64,000 nucleotides of DNA from positions 1-64,000 of the forward strand of contig CANLTN010000003.1 in the NCBI GenBank assembly GCA_947494035.1, given 5' to 3'. The notes below the pieces were generated by a model, which ran no database searches, was not told the DNA's origin, and worked only from the letters and a program-made list of their open reading frames with translations. This stretch comes from Pseudovibrio sp947494035 (lineage in GTDB: Bacteria; Pseudomonadota; Alphaproteobacteria; Rhizobiales; Stappiaceae). Shown here in pieces: positions 15,798 to 23,482 of the stretch (position 1 is its first letter; each line of letters begins with the position of its first letter). The position numbers and the translations under genes are program-made.

Positions 15798-15966
15798 TTT
15801 TCTAAATGCGCTGGATTTGCTCGACCTTGAAGAGTTGCAGCGCCTTGCCTGGAGTGGCCCCGGTATTGATGGGGCGCCCCCGAAAACCAGAATTTTAATC
15901 GCCGGTTATCTGCAGGTGTTGCTGATGCCGGTCATGGAACCTCAAAGCCAAGGGGCCTTCGCATGA
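15502..15966 (+). CDS. Phage early protein of unknown function (154 aa)
   Basis: I place the start at GTG 15502, preceded by AGAGGAGG at 8 nt; the earlier ATG at 15343 yields a low-complexity leader and lies in the other gene. The protein shows NLKGRDHAWAVLYALSEMEN and a helical segment AWEQRLGDFLNALDLLDLEE. Its stop overlaps the start of the GcrA-like gene by 4 bp. No family was recognised, but codon pattern and ribosome site support it. Confidence 0.65.
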   Translation: MPVVTTTPTRDAESLCGELGIEILPANRRIRTGPCSPQQTHSVVRIQKMINLKGRDHAWAVLYALSEMENRPIELKSALIGAVSDLFCNYPAWEQRLGDFLNALDLLDLEELQRLAWSGPGIDGAPPKTRILIAGYLQVLLMPVMEPQSQGAFA

Positions 15967-16403
15967 TTGCACAACAATGGAACGAACTGGACCGCCAAGA
16001 CCAGATTGCAGCGGTTCAAAACCTTGCAGACGGGACACGATCGACACGCGCTATTCAGGAGGAGCTGGCCTTTCGTCATCCGGGCATCACTACCGGTTCC
16101 GTTGCGCGCATCATCCGCGAGTACGGCGGCACACTCACAGGGCGCAAAGGGGCAACACCTTCTGCCAAGTGGCAACAGGGCGGCGATGAGTTCCAGAAGG
16201 CGCTGGAGGCCCGCCTGCAAGCCCCAGACAGCGTGCCGGTCAATCTGCTTGAGATTACTGACAAGCAGTGCAGGCGCCCTATGTGGAGCGGAGAGCAGCC
16301 TATTGAAGAGCGCTTTTACTGCGGTGCTCCTGTAGAGCTTCGCCAGACCTACTGCGAGCACTGTCGGACTTTTCTTTATGCGCAGAAGGAGGATGCTGCG
16401 TGA
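15963..16403 (+). CDS. GcrA-like cell-cycle regulator
   Basis: GcrA is an alphaproteobacterial transcription cofactor that binds sigma-70 domain 2 and prefers promoters methylated at GANTC by CcrM. This 146-residue protein has an N-terminal helix-turn-helix (about residues 22-62, containing GTRSTRAIQEELAFRHPG). Its C-terminal block is characteristic of GcrA: VNLLEITDKQCRRPM, then FYCGAPVELRQTYCEHC, with the conserved Cys residues spaced as in GcrA. It overlaps both neighbours by 4 bp. A phage-borne copy could redirect the host polymerase to phage promoters. It ends in Asp-Ala-Ala. Confidence 0.82.
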   Translation: MIAQQWNELDRQDQIAAVQNLADGTRSTRAIQEELAFRHPGITTGSVARIIREYGGTLTGRKGATPSAKWQQGGDEFQKALEARLQAPDSVPVNLLEITDKQCRRPMWSGEQPIEERFYCGAPVELRQTYCEHCRTFLYAQKEDAA

Positions 16404-17443
16404 GCGCCCTTGATCAGCAATGGGAAGACTACAAGGTACGGGCCAACAAAACACCATTGCTTGAAGCGGCTCAAAAATGTGGAGCAGTGCTGAAGCGAGG
16501 CGGCAAGGAGCACACCGGTCCGTGCCCGGCTTGTGGTGGCACAGATCGCTTTAGCGTCAACCCGGTGAAGCAGAAGTGGAACTGCCGAGGTGCAGGCGGT
16601 GGCGCTGATGCAATTGGCGTTGTCATGCACTGCATGTCTGTAGATTTCAAAGCGGCCTGTGAGATCCTGACGGGTGAAGAGCCTCCCTCCGGTGAGGGTT
16701 CTTGGGACGAGAATGCGCAGCGCAAGGCCGAAGAACGCAAGAAATCAGCCGCGGAAAAAGCTGAGCGCGAAGCAGAAGAGCAGGCCCAACAGGAGGCCGA
16801 CAGCACAGAGTTTGCGCAAAAGCTTTGGGATCAAGCCAAGCCGATTGAGGGAACACCAGCAGAAGCATATCTGTTGAACCGTGGCCTACCAAGAATGCAA
16901 TGGCCTGACTGCCTGCGCTTCCACCCCGGCTTGAAGTATCCCGGCTCTGGCAAACTTCCGGCTCTTGTGTGCCGCGTTGATGACACTATGGGCGACCTCA
17001 CTGGCATCTGGCGCATATTCATCACAACGGAAGGCCAGAAAGCACCAGTCGAAAATGCAAAGCTCGGCTTGGGTCCGGTTGCAGGGGGTGCTGTTCGGCT
17101 TGCCGAAGACGCTGACGGTGAGATTGCCATTGCAGAAGGCGTTGAGACTGCTCTTGCTGTTTACGCGCTGACAGGGCGCCCTTGCTGGTCCTGCCTGTCT
17201 ACCTCGGGCCTTATCAACTTTGAACCTCCCCTGAGTATTGAACGGCTGCGCATCTATGGCGATGGCGATCAGGCTTACCAGAAGCCCGATAGATCATGGG
17301 CGGTAGCACCGGGCGAAACAGCTGCGAAGAGTGCGGCTGAGAACCTTCAAGAAAATGGATTGCAAGTGCTGGACATAGCTTTGCCTGAGGCGGGCTCTGA
17401 CTGGCTGGATGTTTACAATGATCTTTATGAGGTAGCTGCTTGA
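16400..17443 (+). CDS. Phage DNA primase (zinc-binding plus Toprim domain)
   Basis: Residues about 20-90 form a CHC2/P4-type zinc domain (GPCPACGGTDRFSVNP, then WNCRGAGGGADAI). A Lys/Glu/Ala-rich linker follows (about 105-135). The C-terminal half is a Toprim domain with Glu in IAIAEGVETALAVY and acidic IYGDGDQAYQKPD. It synthesises RNA primers for phage replication with the nearby DnaB-like helicase. Start and stop both overlap neighbours (ATGAGC and TGATG junctions). It ends in Val-Ala-Ala. Confidence 0.88.
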   Translation: MSALDQQWEDYKVRANKTPLLEAAQKCGAVLKRGGKEHTGPCPACGGTDRFSVNPVKQKWNCRGAGGGADAIGVVMHCMSVDFKAACEILTGEEPPSGEGSWDENAQRKAEERKKSAAEKAEREAEEQAQQEADSTEFAQKLWDQAKPIEGTPAEAYLLNRGLPRMQWPDCLRFHPGLKYPGSGKLPALVCRVDDTMGDLTGIWRIFITTEGQKAPVENAKLGLGPVAGGAVRLAEDADGEIAIAEGVETALAVYALTGRPCWSCLSTSGLINFEPPLSIERLRIYGDGDQAYQKPDRSWAVAPGETAAKSAAENLQENGLQVLDIALPEAGSDWLDVYNDLYEVAA

Positions 17444-18963
17444 TGGAACACCTAAACCTACCTGGCATTGAACGCCTAGAATACCTTAACAGCCAGCAAG
17501 GCGAGATTATCATTGATGCCTTTGCAGGTGGTGGAGGGGCGTCCACCGGCATTGAAATGGCATTGGGGCGCTCGCCGGATATAGCTATCAACCATTGTGA
17601 AGCTGCACTGGCTATGCATGCCGCCAATCACCCAGAGACCGTGCACTTGCCCGAAAGCGTGTGGGACGTTGACCTTAAAGCCTACACAGCAGGTCGTCCG
17701 GTTGGCTTGCTTTGGGCCTCTCCTGATTGCCGCCACTTCTCAAAGGCACGGGGCAGTAAGCCAACCTCTAAGTCAGTGCGTATGCTGGCATGGTCTATCG
17801 TAAACTTTTGCCAGAAGCTCGGGAAGAAAAGGCCGCGGATTATCGTCCTTGAAAATGTTATGGAGTTCCGCGGCTGGGAAGACTTTGAACCTTGGAAGGC
17901 TGCGCTTCGTAAGTTGGGCTATCAGGTTGAAGTCAGGGATTTAAGGGCTTGCGATTATGGCGCCCCAACGATCCGGAAGCGCATGTTTATAGTGGCCCGG
18001 CGTGACAGAAAGGCGATCAGGTGGCCGGCTCCAACCCACGGTGACCCGAAAACTCTCGAAGTGCAAAGCGGGCAGCTGTTCCCATGGAAAACCGCAGCTG
18101 ATTGCATTGACTGGTCAATCCCGTGTCCGTCCATCTTTGAGCGCAAGAAACCTCTTGCAGAGAACACCCTGAAGCGCATCGCGGCGGGCATCAAGAAATT
18201 CGTCATCGATGCCAAAGAGCCTTTCATCCTTAACATGAGCCACGGCGGAAGACTGGAGCCTATGGGCAAACCGGTAACGACCATTAAGACAGAAAAGGGC
18301 GGCTGTCGAGCATTGGTTGTTCCGTATGTTCAACGTCAGTTTGGGAACTCTATCGGAGCAGAAGCAGAAAGCCCGCTAGGTACTGTCACAGCCTCGGGAG
18401 GGGGCAAGTCTGCTCTGGTCACGGCTTTCCTCGCGCAACACAATACAGGTGTTGTGGGCCGCCCGGTGAACGCCCCGGTATCAACAATCCTCCAGACCGG
18501 ATCACACCAAGCACTGGTAACGAGTCACCTGATGATGATGCGCGGAACCTGTAAGCATGGGCGGGTAACAGGCGCACCGACGCCTACGGTGACAGCAGGC
18601 GGCAACCATGTGGCCGAAGTGAGGGCCTTTCTGATGGCCTATTACGGGACAAGTATAGGTCAGGCGACGCAAGAGCCAATGGGCACTGTGACAACAAAAG
18701 ACCGCTTCGGCCTTATCACTATTGAGATTGGTGGTGAGCCATACGCAATCGTCGATATCGGCATGAGAATGCTCACCCCTGAGGAGCTGTATCGCGCTCA
18801 GGGCTTCCCTGAAGATTATAAGATTGATTTCGAGTTCAAGGGGAAGCCGCTGACAAAGACGGAACAAGTCGCCAAGTGCGGCAACAGTGTTTGCCCTCCA
18901 ATTGCAAAGGCGATTATTGAGGCGAACCTTCCTGATCTGAAAGTAACGAAGGAAGCCGCTTGA
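17443..18963 (+). CDS. C5-cytosine DNA methyltransferase with a repeat-rich target-recognition region
   Basis: The SAM-binding motif I is DAFAGGGGASTGIE. Motif IV has the catalytic Cys in ASPDCRHFSKARG, motif VI is LENV, motif VIII is IRKRMFIVARR, and motifs IX/X are LTPEELYRAQGFPEDY with CGNSVCPPIA. Between motifs VIII and IX (about residues 260-430) lie five tandem versions of a roughly 30-40-residue unit with the pattern P-GTVT...ALV. No cognate restriction gene is adjacent, so it is probably an orphan phage methyltransferase protecting phage DNA or tuning expression. ATG 17443 overlaps the primase stop. It ends in Glu-Ala-Ala. Confidence 0.9.
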   Translation: MEHLNLPGIERLEYLNSQQGEIIIDAFAGGGGASTGIEMALGRSPDIAINHCEAALAMHAANHPETVHLPESVWDVDLKAYTAGRPVGLLWASPDCRHFSKARGSKPTSKSVRMLAWSIVNFCQKLGKKRPRIIVLENVMEFRGWEDFEPWKAALRKLGYQVEVRDLRACDYGAPTIRKRMFIVARRDRKAIRWPAPTHGDPKTLEVQSGQLFPWKTAADCIDWSIPCPSIFERKKPLAENTLKRIAAGIKKFVIDAKEPFILNMSHGGRLEPMGKPVTTIKTEKGGCRALVVPYVQRQFGNSIGAEAESPLGTVTASGGGKSALVTAFLAQHNTGVVGRPVNAPVSTILQTGSHQALVTSHLMMMRGTCKHGRVTGAPTPTVTAGGNHVAEVRAFLMAYYGTSIGQATQEPMGTVTTKDRFGLITIEIGGEPYAIVDIGMRMLTPEELYRAQGFPEDYKIDFEFKGKPLTKTEQVAKCGNSVCPPIAKAIIEANLPDLKVTKEAA

Positions 18964-19493
18964 TGGGCAAAAGAAGTAATTTCCCACGCGTCGAGAAAGA
19001 TCTCTATCGCACAATCGATCCCAAAGCGGCCGCTATTCTATCAGCGCACCTGCCAAAGGAAACTACATTTGTCGAACCCTGCGCAGGTCACGGGGACTTA
19101 ATTGAGGCATTAGAAACCCACGGGCACCAATGCCTTGCAGCTTACGATATTTCTCCTCAGATGGAAGCAGGGACACTGAACGCTCTTGATCTGACACTAC
19201 AGCACTGCAAGGGCGCAGATTGCATCATTACGAACCCACCCTGGTCACGTCCAAACCTACATCAGCTCTTGCAGCACCTTCCAAAAGTACTTCCTTGTTG
19301 GCTGCTCTTTGATGCTGACTGGGCGCATACAAAACAGAGCAGAATGTTTATGCCGTACTGTTCAGATATTGTCCCAATAGGCAGGCTGCAGTGGATTCCT
19401 AATACGAAGATGAAGGGCAAAGACAACTGCGCTTGGTATCGCTTCCAGCGCGATCGGGTAAGTGTAAGGCAATTTCACGAGGTGGCAGCATGA
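18963..19493 (+). CDS. N6-adenine (or N4-cytosine) type DNA methyltransferase
   Basis: Motif I (VEPCAGHGDL) and the catalytic motif IV (ITNPPWSRPN) place it among amino-methyltransferases that act on exocyclic amines of DNA. At 177 residues it lacks an obvious separate target-recognition domain. The N-terminus (NFPRVEKDLYRTIDPKA) is a common lead-in for phage-encoded members. It overlaps the C5 enzyme by one base (TGATG) and the helicase by 4 bp. It is co-expressed with a GcrA-like protein whose relatives read adenine methylation. It ends in Val-Ala-Ala. Confidence 0.82.
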   Translation: MGKRSNFPRVEKDLYRTIDPKAAAILSAHLPKETTFVEPCAGHGDLIEALETHGHQCLAAYDISPQMEAGTLNALDLTLQHCKGADCIITNPPWSRPNLHQLLQHLPKVLPCWLLFDADWAHTKQSRMFMPYCSDIVPIGRLQWIPNTKMKGKDNCAWYRFQRDRVSVRQFHEVAA

Positions 19494-20851
19494 ACAATCT
19501 TGAACCAATCGAACAGCAGGTATTGGCGCGCCTTTTAGCTCAACCTGAGCTGTACTGGGAAGTTGCAGACGAAATGACTCCTGACCACTTCAGGGATGCA
19601 ATCTGGAAGGCGGTCTGGATAGGCTTGGATACCTGTCATAAGGAAGGAAGCTTTGACCTGCACCTTGTAGAGACAAATGCCCCTTATGATGGTGACGCAG
19701 ATCTAGTAGCCCGGATAAAGGCCCTTGCCGCCAAGGGGAAGAAGCTCACCGCTGGCATTGAGGACCTTGCAAAGCCGCTGATCAACCGGCGCAACAAAGA
19801 GCTGATTTCAGATACCTTCTTGAAGGGACAGAAAGCACTCTCAGGCGACACCAGAGCGATTGAGCTTGCTGAGGATGTTATTGAGGAACTGCAGGAGATC
19901 TCAGGGCAGGCACAGCGCAATAACACTGTAACGCTTGGGCAAAGCGCACGGGCAGTTTATGAGCGTGCTGCGCAACCCCAATCAGAAGGCGGGGATGCAT
20001 TAAGCACCGGCTTACCGCAGGTAGATAGCTTGCTGGGTGGAGGGGCCGTGAATGGCGAGTTGATCGTATTAGGAGCAGAAGGGGCAGCCGGGAAGACTGC
20101 TCTGGCCCTACAGATCGCTGAGTTTATTGCTTCAAATTACGGGCCTGTAGACTTCCAATCCAAGGAGATGCAAGCAGAGCAGCTGACCATGAGGCGTGTC
20201 GCTGCAATGTCTGGAGTTTCAACCGCAGCAATGAGGCGCGGTGGGCTAGGAGAGGAGGACCTTAAGAAGATCTACTCTGCCTATGAGGATTGCCAGCATA
20301 TCCCCCTGTATATTGACGACACAGCCAAGACCACTGTTGAGCAGCTGTACATAAGGGCCAAGGCAAACAAGTCACGGTTTGGCACCAAAGCGCTGTTTGT
20401 AGACAGCGTAAAGGCCATGAGAGCCAAAGACACCAAGCTAGATGCCAACCTTCCGGCGCGCTGTGGCTTTGTTATTTCTGAGCTGAAGGAGATCGCCAAA
20501 GACTTGAATATTCCCGTTATCGCGCTTGCACACGAGGTCAGAGGCGACCGCGACCCATTGCAACGCCTGACACGTAAGGAGCTGTTCGGTGGCTCTAACA
20601 TGGAAGACAGCGCAGACAACATCCTCATTCTCTTCCGGCCAGAGCCAATCTTGCTTCGTAAAGAACCAAAGGAAGGCACAGAGGAATACACCAGATGGGA
20701 AACTGATCTGGTGAACTGGAGGAACAGGGCGCAGATCCATGCAGATAAGGTCCGTATGGGTTCAGGCGGGCGTTGCGCAGAGCTGATTTTTGACGGGCCA
20801 ACCACGACATTTAGGGAAGATCGTAGCCATGAAAGCGGTATGCTCATTTGA
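19490..20851 (+). CDS. Replicative DNA helicase, DnaB-like
   Basis: I place the start at 19490, overlapping the previous stop (ATGA). The N-terminal helical domain (about residues 1-110; EQQVLARLLAQPELYWEVAD) is typical of DnaB. The C-terminal RecA-like domain has Walker A GAEGAAGKTALALQ, the DnaB motif FQSKEMQAEQL, Walker B-like KALFVDSVKAMR, and ALAHEVRG with GGSNMEDSADNILILFRP. It unwinds phage DNA during replication. It is the last gene of the coupled rightward operon that starts at 13740. Confidence 0.9.
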   Translation: MNNLEPIEQQVLARLLAQPELYWEVADEMTPDHFRDAIWKAVWIGLDTCHKEGSFDLHLVETNAPYDGDADLVARIKALAAKGKKLTAGIEDLAKPLINRRNKELISDTFLKGQKALSGDTRAIELAEDVIEELQEISGQAQRNNTVTLGQSARAVYERAAQPQSEGGDALSTGLPQVDSLLGGGAVNGELIVLGAEGAAGKTALALQIAEFIASNYGPVDFQSKEMQAEQLTMRRVAAMSGVSTAAMRRGGLGEEDLKKIYSAYEDCQHIPLYIDDTAKTTVEQLYIRAKANKSRFGTKALFVDSVKAMRAKDTKLDANLPARCGFVISELKEIAKDLNIPVIALAHEVRGDRDPLQRLTRKELFGGSNMEDSADNILILFRPEPILLRKEPKEGTEEYTRWETDLVNWRNRAQIHADKVRMGSGGRCAELIFDGPTTTFREDRSHESGMLI

Positions 20852-21078
20852 GTGATGGAATATTACCAGAACATTTCACTCTGAGATTGCTCCCTCGTTC
20901 TTAGTCAATTAATGCATAGTTTCAATACTAATTCATTCTTCTGAGTACGAGGGGAATTCATGCAATCAAACGAGCCGCAGATTTTGATACAGTATTAAGA
21001 AATACAATGCTGGCAAGAGCGATTGTATAGCCCATTCGTAACGAGGGGGAATAAATCCGAAAAATTGAGCGTAAGATA
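20852..21078 (+). other. Intergenic region with inverted repeat and a possible 12-codon leader
   Basis: CCCTCGT and ACGAGGG form a wide inverted repeat (about 20891 and 20947). After GAGGGG there is a short frame, ATG 20960 to TAA 20998, encoding 12 residues. It could be a leader peptide or chance. Composition drops in GC here, marking the change from early operon to accessory genes. Confidence 0.35.
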
Positions 21079-21621
21079 ATGGAAATACTCATCTTTATAG
21101 TCATGATAATCCTAGGGTTGATAGCGATGGCTGTAAGAAGTATTGCGTCAAGTACACTTGAAGAGCGCATCGAAAAAGAACGCCTGCGAAACAAGGAAAC
21201 TCGGCTTAAAGCTGAGGCTGCAGCTGAGGCTAGAGCGCAAACAGCTCAGGCCATAGCTCAGGAAAATATCAAACGTAGGAAAGCCGAAGCACGTCTATTG
21301 GAAGCCCAAGCTTTAGCTAGAGATGAGGAAAAGCGGACCTCAGAAGCATTGATTTATCTGAGGCGACACGGGACAGAAGAAGATATTGCGCTGATTACAG
21401 CTTCGTCTGAGGGGAGAGACAGAAATGAGGGCCTTCTGGAATTCTACGATAAAGTTGTTAAAACAAAACAAGAGCACATCAGAGAGGCGGAAGAATACTT
21501 TCTTTTTACTTCAACTTCCCATGAGCGAAAAGAACATAATGCATTAAGTCGAGACGTAAGAGAAAAAAGAATGCTTGAGCTGTATTCCCGTATTGTGGGG
21601 CCCTTAAAGAACGGGGAATAG
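21079..21621 (+). CDS. Membrane-anchored coiled-coil protein of unknown function (180 aa)
   Basis: An N-terminal membrane helix (about residues 2-22, ILIFIVMIILGLIAMAV) is followed by a long Glu/Ala/Arg-rich coiled coil (about 28-95) and a charged C-terminal region. The ribosome site is weak. AT-rich composition and isolation between operons mark it as an accessory gene. No family was recognised. Confidence 0.55.
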   Translation: MEILIFIVMIILGLIAMAVRSIASSTLEERIEKERLRNKETRLKAEAAAEARAQTAQAIAQENIKRRKAEARLLEAQALARDEEKRTSEALIYLRRHGTEEDIALITASSEGRDRNEGLLEFYDKVVKTKQEHIREAEEYFLFTSTSHERKEHNALSRDVREKRMLELYSRIVGPLKNGE

Positions 21622-21632
21622 GCTCTAAGAGT

Positions 21633-21672
21633 CTGTTCAAAAAAAATGCTCGCTATCGTTATTCTTGAACAG
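21633..21672. repeat. Short inverted repeat, possible old insertion-element end or terminator
   Basis: CTGTTCAA (21633-21640) is inverted as TTGAACAG (21665-21672), with an A8 run next to the left arm. On the minus strand this is a hairpin embedded with a T-run; on the plus strand it follows the stop of the 180-aa gene. The following 140 bp to 21818 hold nothing I can identify. Confidence 0.35.
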
Positions 21673-21818
21673 CCTTCTTAAAGTAAACTGCAGTCACCAA
21701 GAAGGGATGCTCTTATGAGCGTTCTAGTTTGCTTTGCGGATAGAGGCGGGGCGCGATAAAACTTGCTAGTGGCACGCCTGCAGCAGCCTTTTAACGTTCC
21801 GAAAATCTTGGAAGGAAA

Positions 21819-22466
21819 CTATTTATCAGCACGATACAAAAGGTCAAGAATATCAAATTGCTGAGCAAACTCCTTCGCTATACCTTGTGGTTCAACTCCA
21901 TCTCTAAAGGCACGCTTCAAAGGCTCGATATCCATCATATCTATAAATGAAAGTTCGCCATCTTGACCCACTAAGGCAGCATTTTGAAGGTGCGCTTCCG
22001 TCTTGTACGCTGTGTACCATGACTCCCAATCCTCATAAGTGTGCTTTTGAGGATTGGGAGTCGGCTTGTCAGCGGCGCCTGATGTTTCCGCAGTAAATTC
22101 GTTGAAAACATTAGAAGCTTCTAGTCGAAACGCCATGTCGAGGAATTCAAAACCATGTACTTCATCAATTAATTCTCCCAAAGAGAAGAGGCAGGCCGAA
22201 ATATAACGACTTTCTACCAGCCCCATCTTTAATGCTTCTGATAGTACAAATGATGCTATTGAGAATTTATTGGGGCGAGCATAACCCATTTCACCATCAA
22301 ATTGAGCGCCCTTTATGCCCCAAATATAGTTAACTATATGATCAGCGTATAATCCTGGGTCACCAGGAAACCTTCCTATGTTCTGTTGCTTTTCAAAACA
22401 CGTCCGAATAATAATTTGAACTTCAGCTCTTTTATAATTACTTCTAAATTTTTTAAAAAACACCAT
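21819..22466 (-). CDS. Accessory protein of unknown function on the minus strand (215 aa)
   Basis: The protein is soluble and acidic, beginning with a basic MVFFKKFRSNYKRAE segment and containing LYADHIVNYIWGIKGAQFD. No membrane segment or known motif was seen. It is AT-rich compared with the phage genes, stands alone, and opposes the surrounding rightward transcription. These are the usual signs of a lysogeny-expressed accessory gene. Confidence 0.6.
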   Translation of the reverse strand: MVFFKKFRSNYKRAEVQIIIRTCFEKQQNIGRFPGDPGLYADHIVNYIWGIKGAQFDGEMGYARPNKFSIASFVLSEALKMGLVESRYISACLFSLGELIDEVHGFEFLDMAFRLEASNVFNEFTAETSGAADKPTPNPQKHTYEDWESWYTAYKTEAHLQNAALVGQDGELSFIDMMDIEPLKRAFRDGVEPQGIAKEFAQQFDILDLLYRADK

Positions 22467-22640
22467 GTACGTTTCTTATTTTTAGGCTGCTGCCAGTTGA
22501 TTGAAGGTATTAAAAGGAAGGCGGCTATCTCTTTAAGGGATTTAATATGGGGCAACAAGATGGAAAACGCCTTAGGTCCCACTGAGTCGTGCAAATCAAT
22601 AGCTTGAAAATAAGCCCTAAAAGAGAGCCGAAGCCCTACT

Positions 22641-22904
22641 ATGACAGATAGTCCTTTTAGGCCCCAGCTGTGCTGGCAACGCAGCTGGCCCGATCAGCGC
22701 CAAATGGGGACAGGGTGGGACCCGCGTAACCCTAAATGCCAACTGAAGATCAGCAAGGGATACACATACGCAGGGGGCGGGTTGGATTGGCATTGGATTG
22801 CAAATGAAAAGATCCTTATAGCGCAAGGCTACACCGCCACTGTGCTGGAAGCGATCGCAGAGGCAGAAAAGCACTACTTCGATTACATCAACAAGCAGGA
22901 CTGA
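22641..22904 (+). CDS. Small phage protein of unknown function (87 aa)
   Basis: The protein is rich in Trp, Gly and Tyr (CWQRSWPDQRQMGTGWDPRN; GYTYAGGGLDWHWIANE). It is followed after 3 bp by the DUF6362-like gene, and the two probably share one transcript. Ribosome site AGAGAG lies upstream. Not recognised. Confidence 0.58.
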   Translation: MTDSPFRPQLCWQRSWPDQRQMGTGWDPRNPKCQLKISKGYTYAGGGLDWHWIANEKILIAQGYTATVLEAIAEAEKHYFDYINKQD

Positions 22905-22907
22905 TTT

Positions 22908-23441
22908 ATGAGCGACATTCAAGCACTCTATGCCGTTATCTTGGACCGCCTGATTGAAGCGCAGGTTGTTATGCGCCTGATGAAAGTAAGAGGGGTTAGA
23001 CCGGGGCAGCCGCAAAGCTTCTGGCCGGATCTCAGTCCAAGCGAAGATGAGCAATGGGAAGCCGCTCTAAATGCTGTCGCAAAGAAGCTCACGGAAGCAG
23101 AGAAGAAAGCCAGGAACATGACCGGGCCTGATGCGGCCGCAATTGCCCGCATGGAAGAGACATGGGACTGGATGCAATATATCAAGCGTAATGAAGACCG
23201 GAAGGCGCTCTCAATTCTGGTGTTCTGCTATGCCTATAAGATCCAGCCAAAGAAGGTATTGGACCAGATTGGCCTAGCAAAACAAACGGCCCGTGATAGA
23301 TTTAACAAGGCACTTCATGAAATTGCTGTAAGTTTTTGTAATAAAAGGACTTTACCTGCGTTCGCGAGCGAATTTTACACCGTGCAGTTTCGGCCTAAAT
23401 CGGGTATCTATTCAGATAAGATGAGACAACTTGCGGCTTGA
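22908..23441 (+). CDS. DUF6362-like regulator with sigma-type helix-turn-helix
   Basis: The order of segments matches the alphaproteobacterial phage family DUF6362: an N-terminal helix (LIEAQVVMRLMKVRGVRPGQ), SFWPDL, then AIARMEETWDWMQYIKRNED and a helix-turn-helix (about residues 125-155; VLDQIGLAKQTARDRFNKAL). It is the last early rightward gene before the late modules, where many phages encode a late-gene activator or antiterminator. That role is inferred from position. It ends in Leu-Ala-Ala. Confidence 0.65.
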   Translation: MSDIQALYAVILDRLIEAQVVMRLMKVRGVRPGQPQSFWPDLSPSEDEQWEAALNAVAKKLTEAEKKARNMTGPDAAAIARMEETWDWMQYIKRNEDRKALSILVFCYAYKIQPKKVLDQIGLAKQTARDRFNKALHEIAVSFCNKRTLPAFASEFYTVQFRPKSGIYSDKMRQLAA

Positions 23442-23482
23442 TGATTTGGCGCAGTTTGAGGCCTTGGGATGTAGCTGTGCTA

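Noticed and set aside
22376..22607. Two overlapping opposite-strand frames around 22376-22607
   Set aside because: Both are AT-rich, lack ribosome sites and overlap the start of the 215-aa gene; neither has a recognisable segment.
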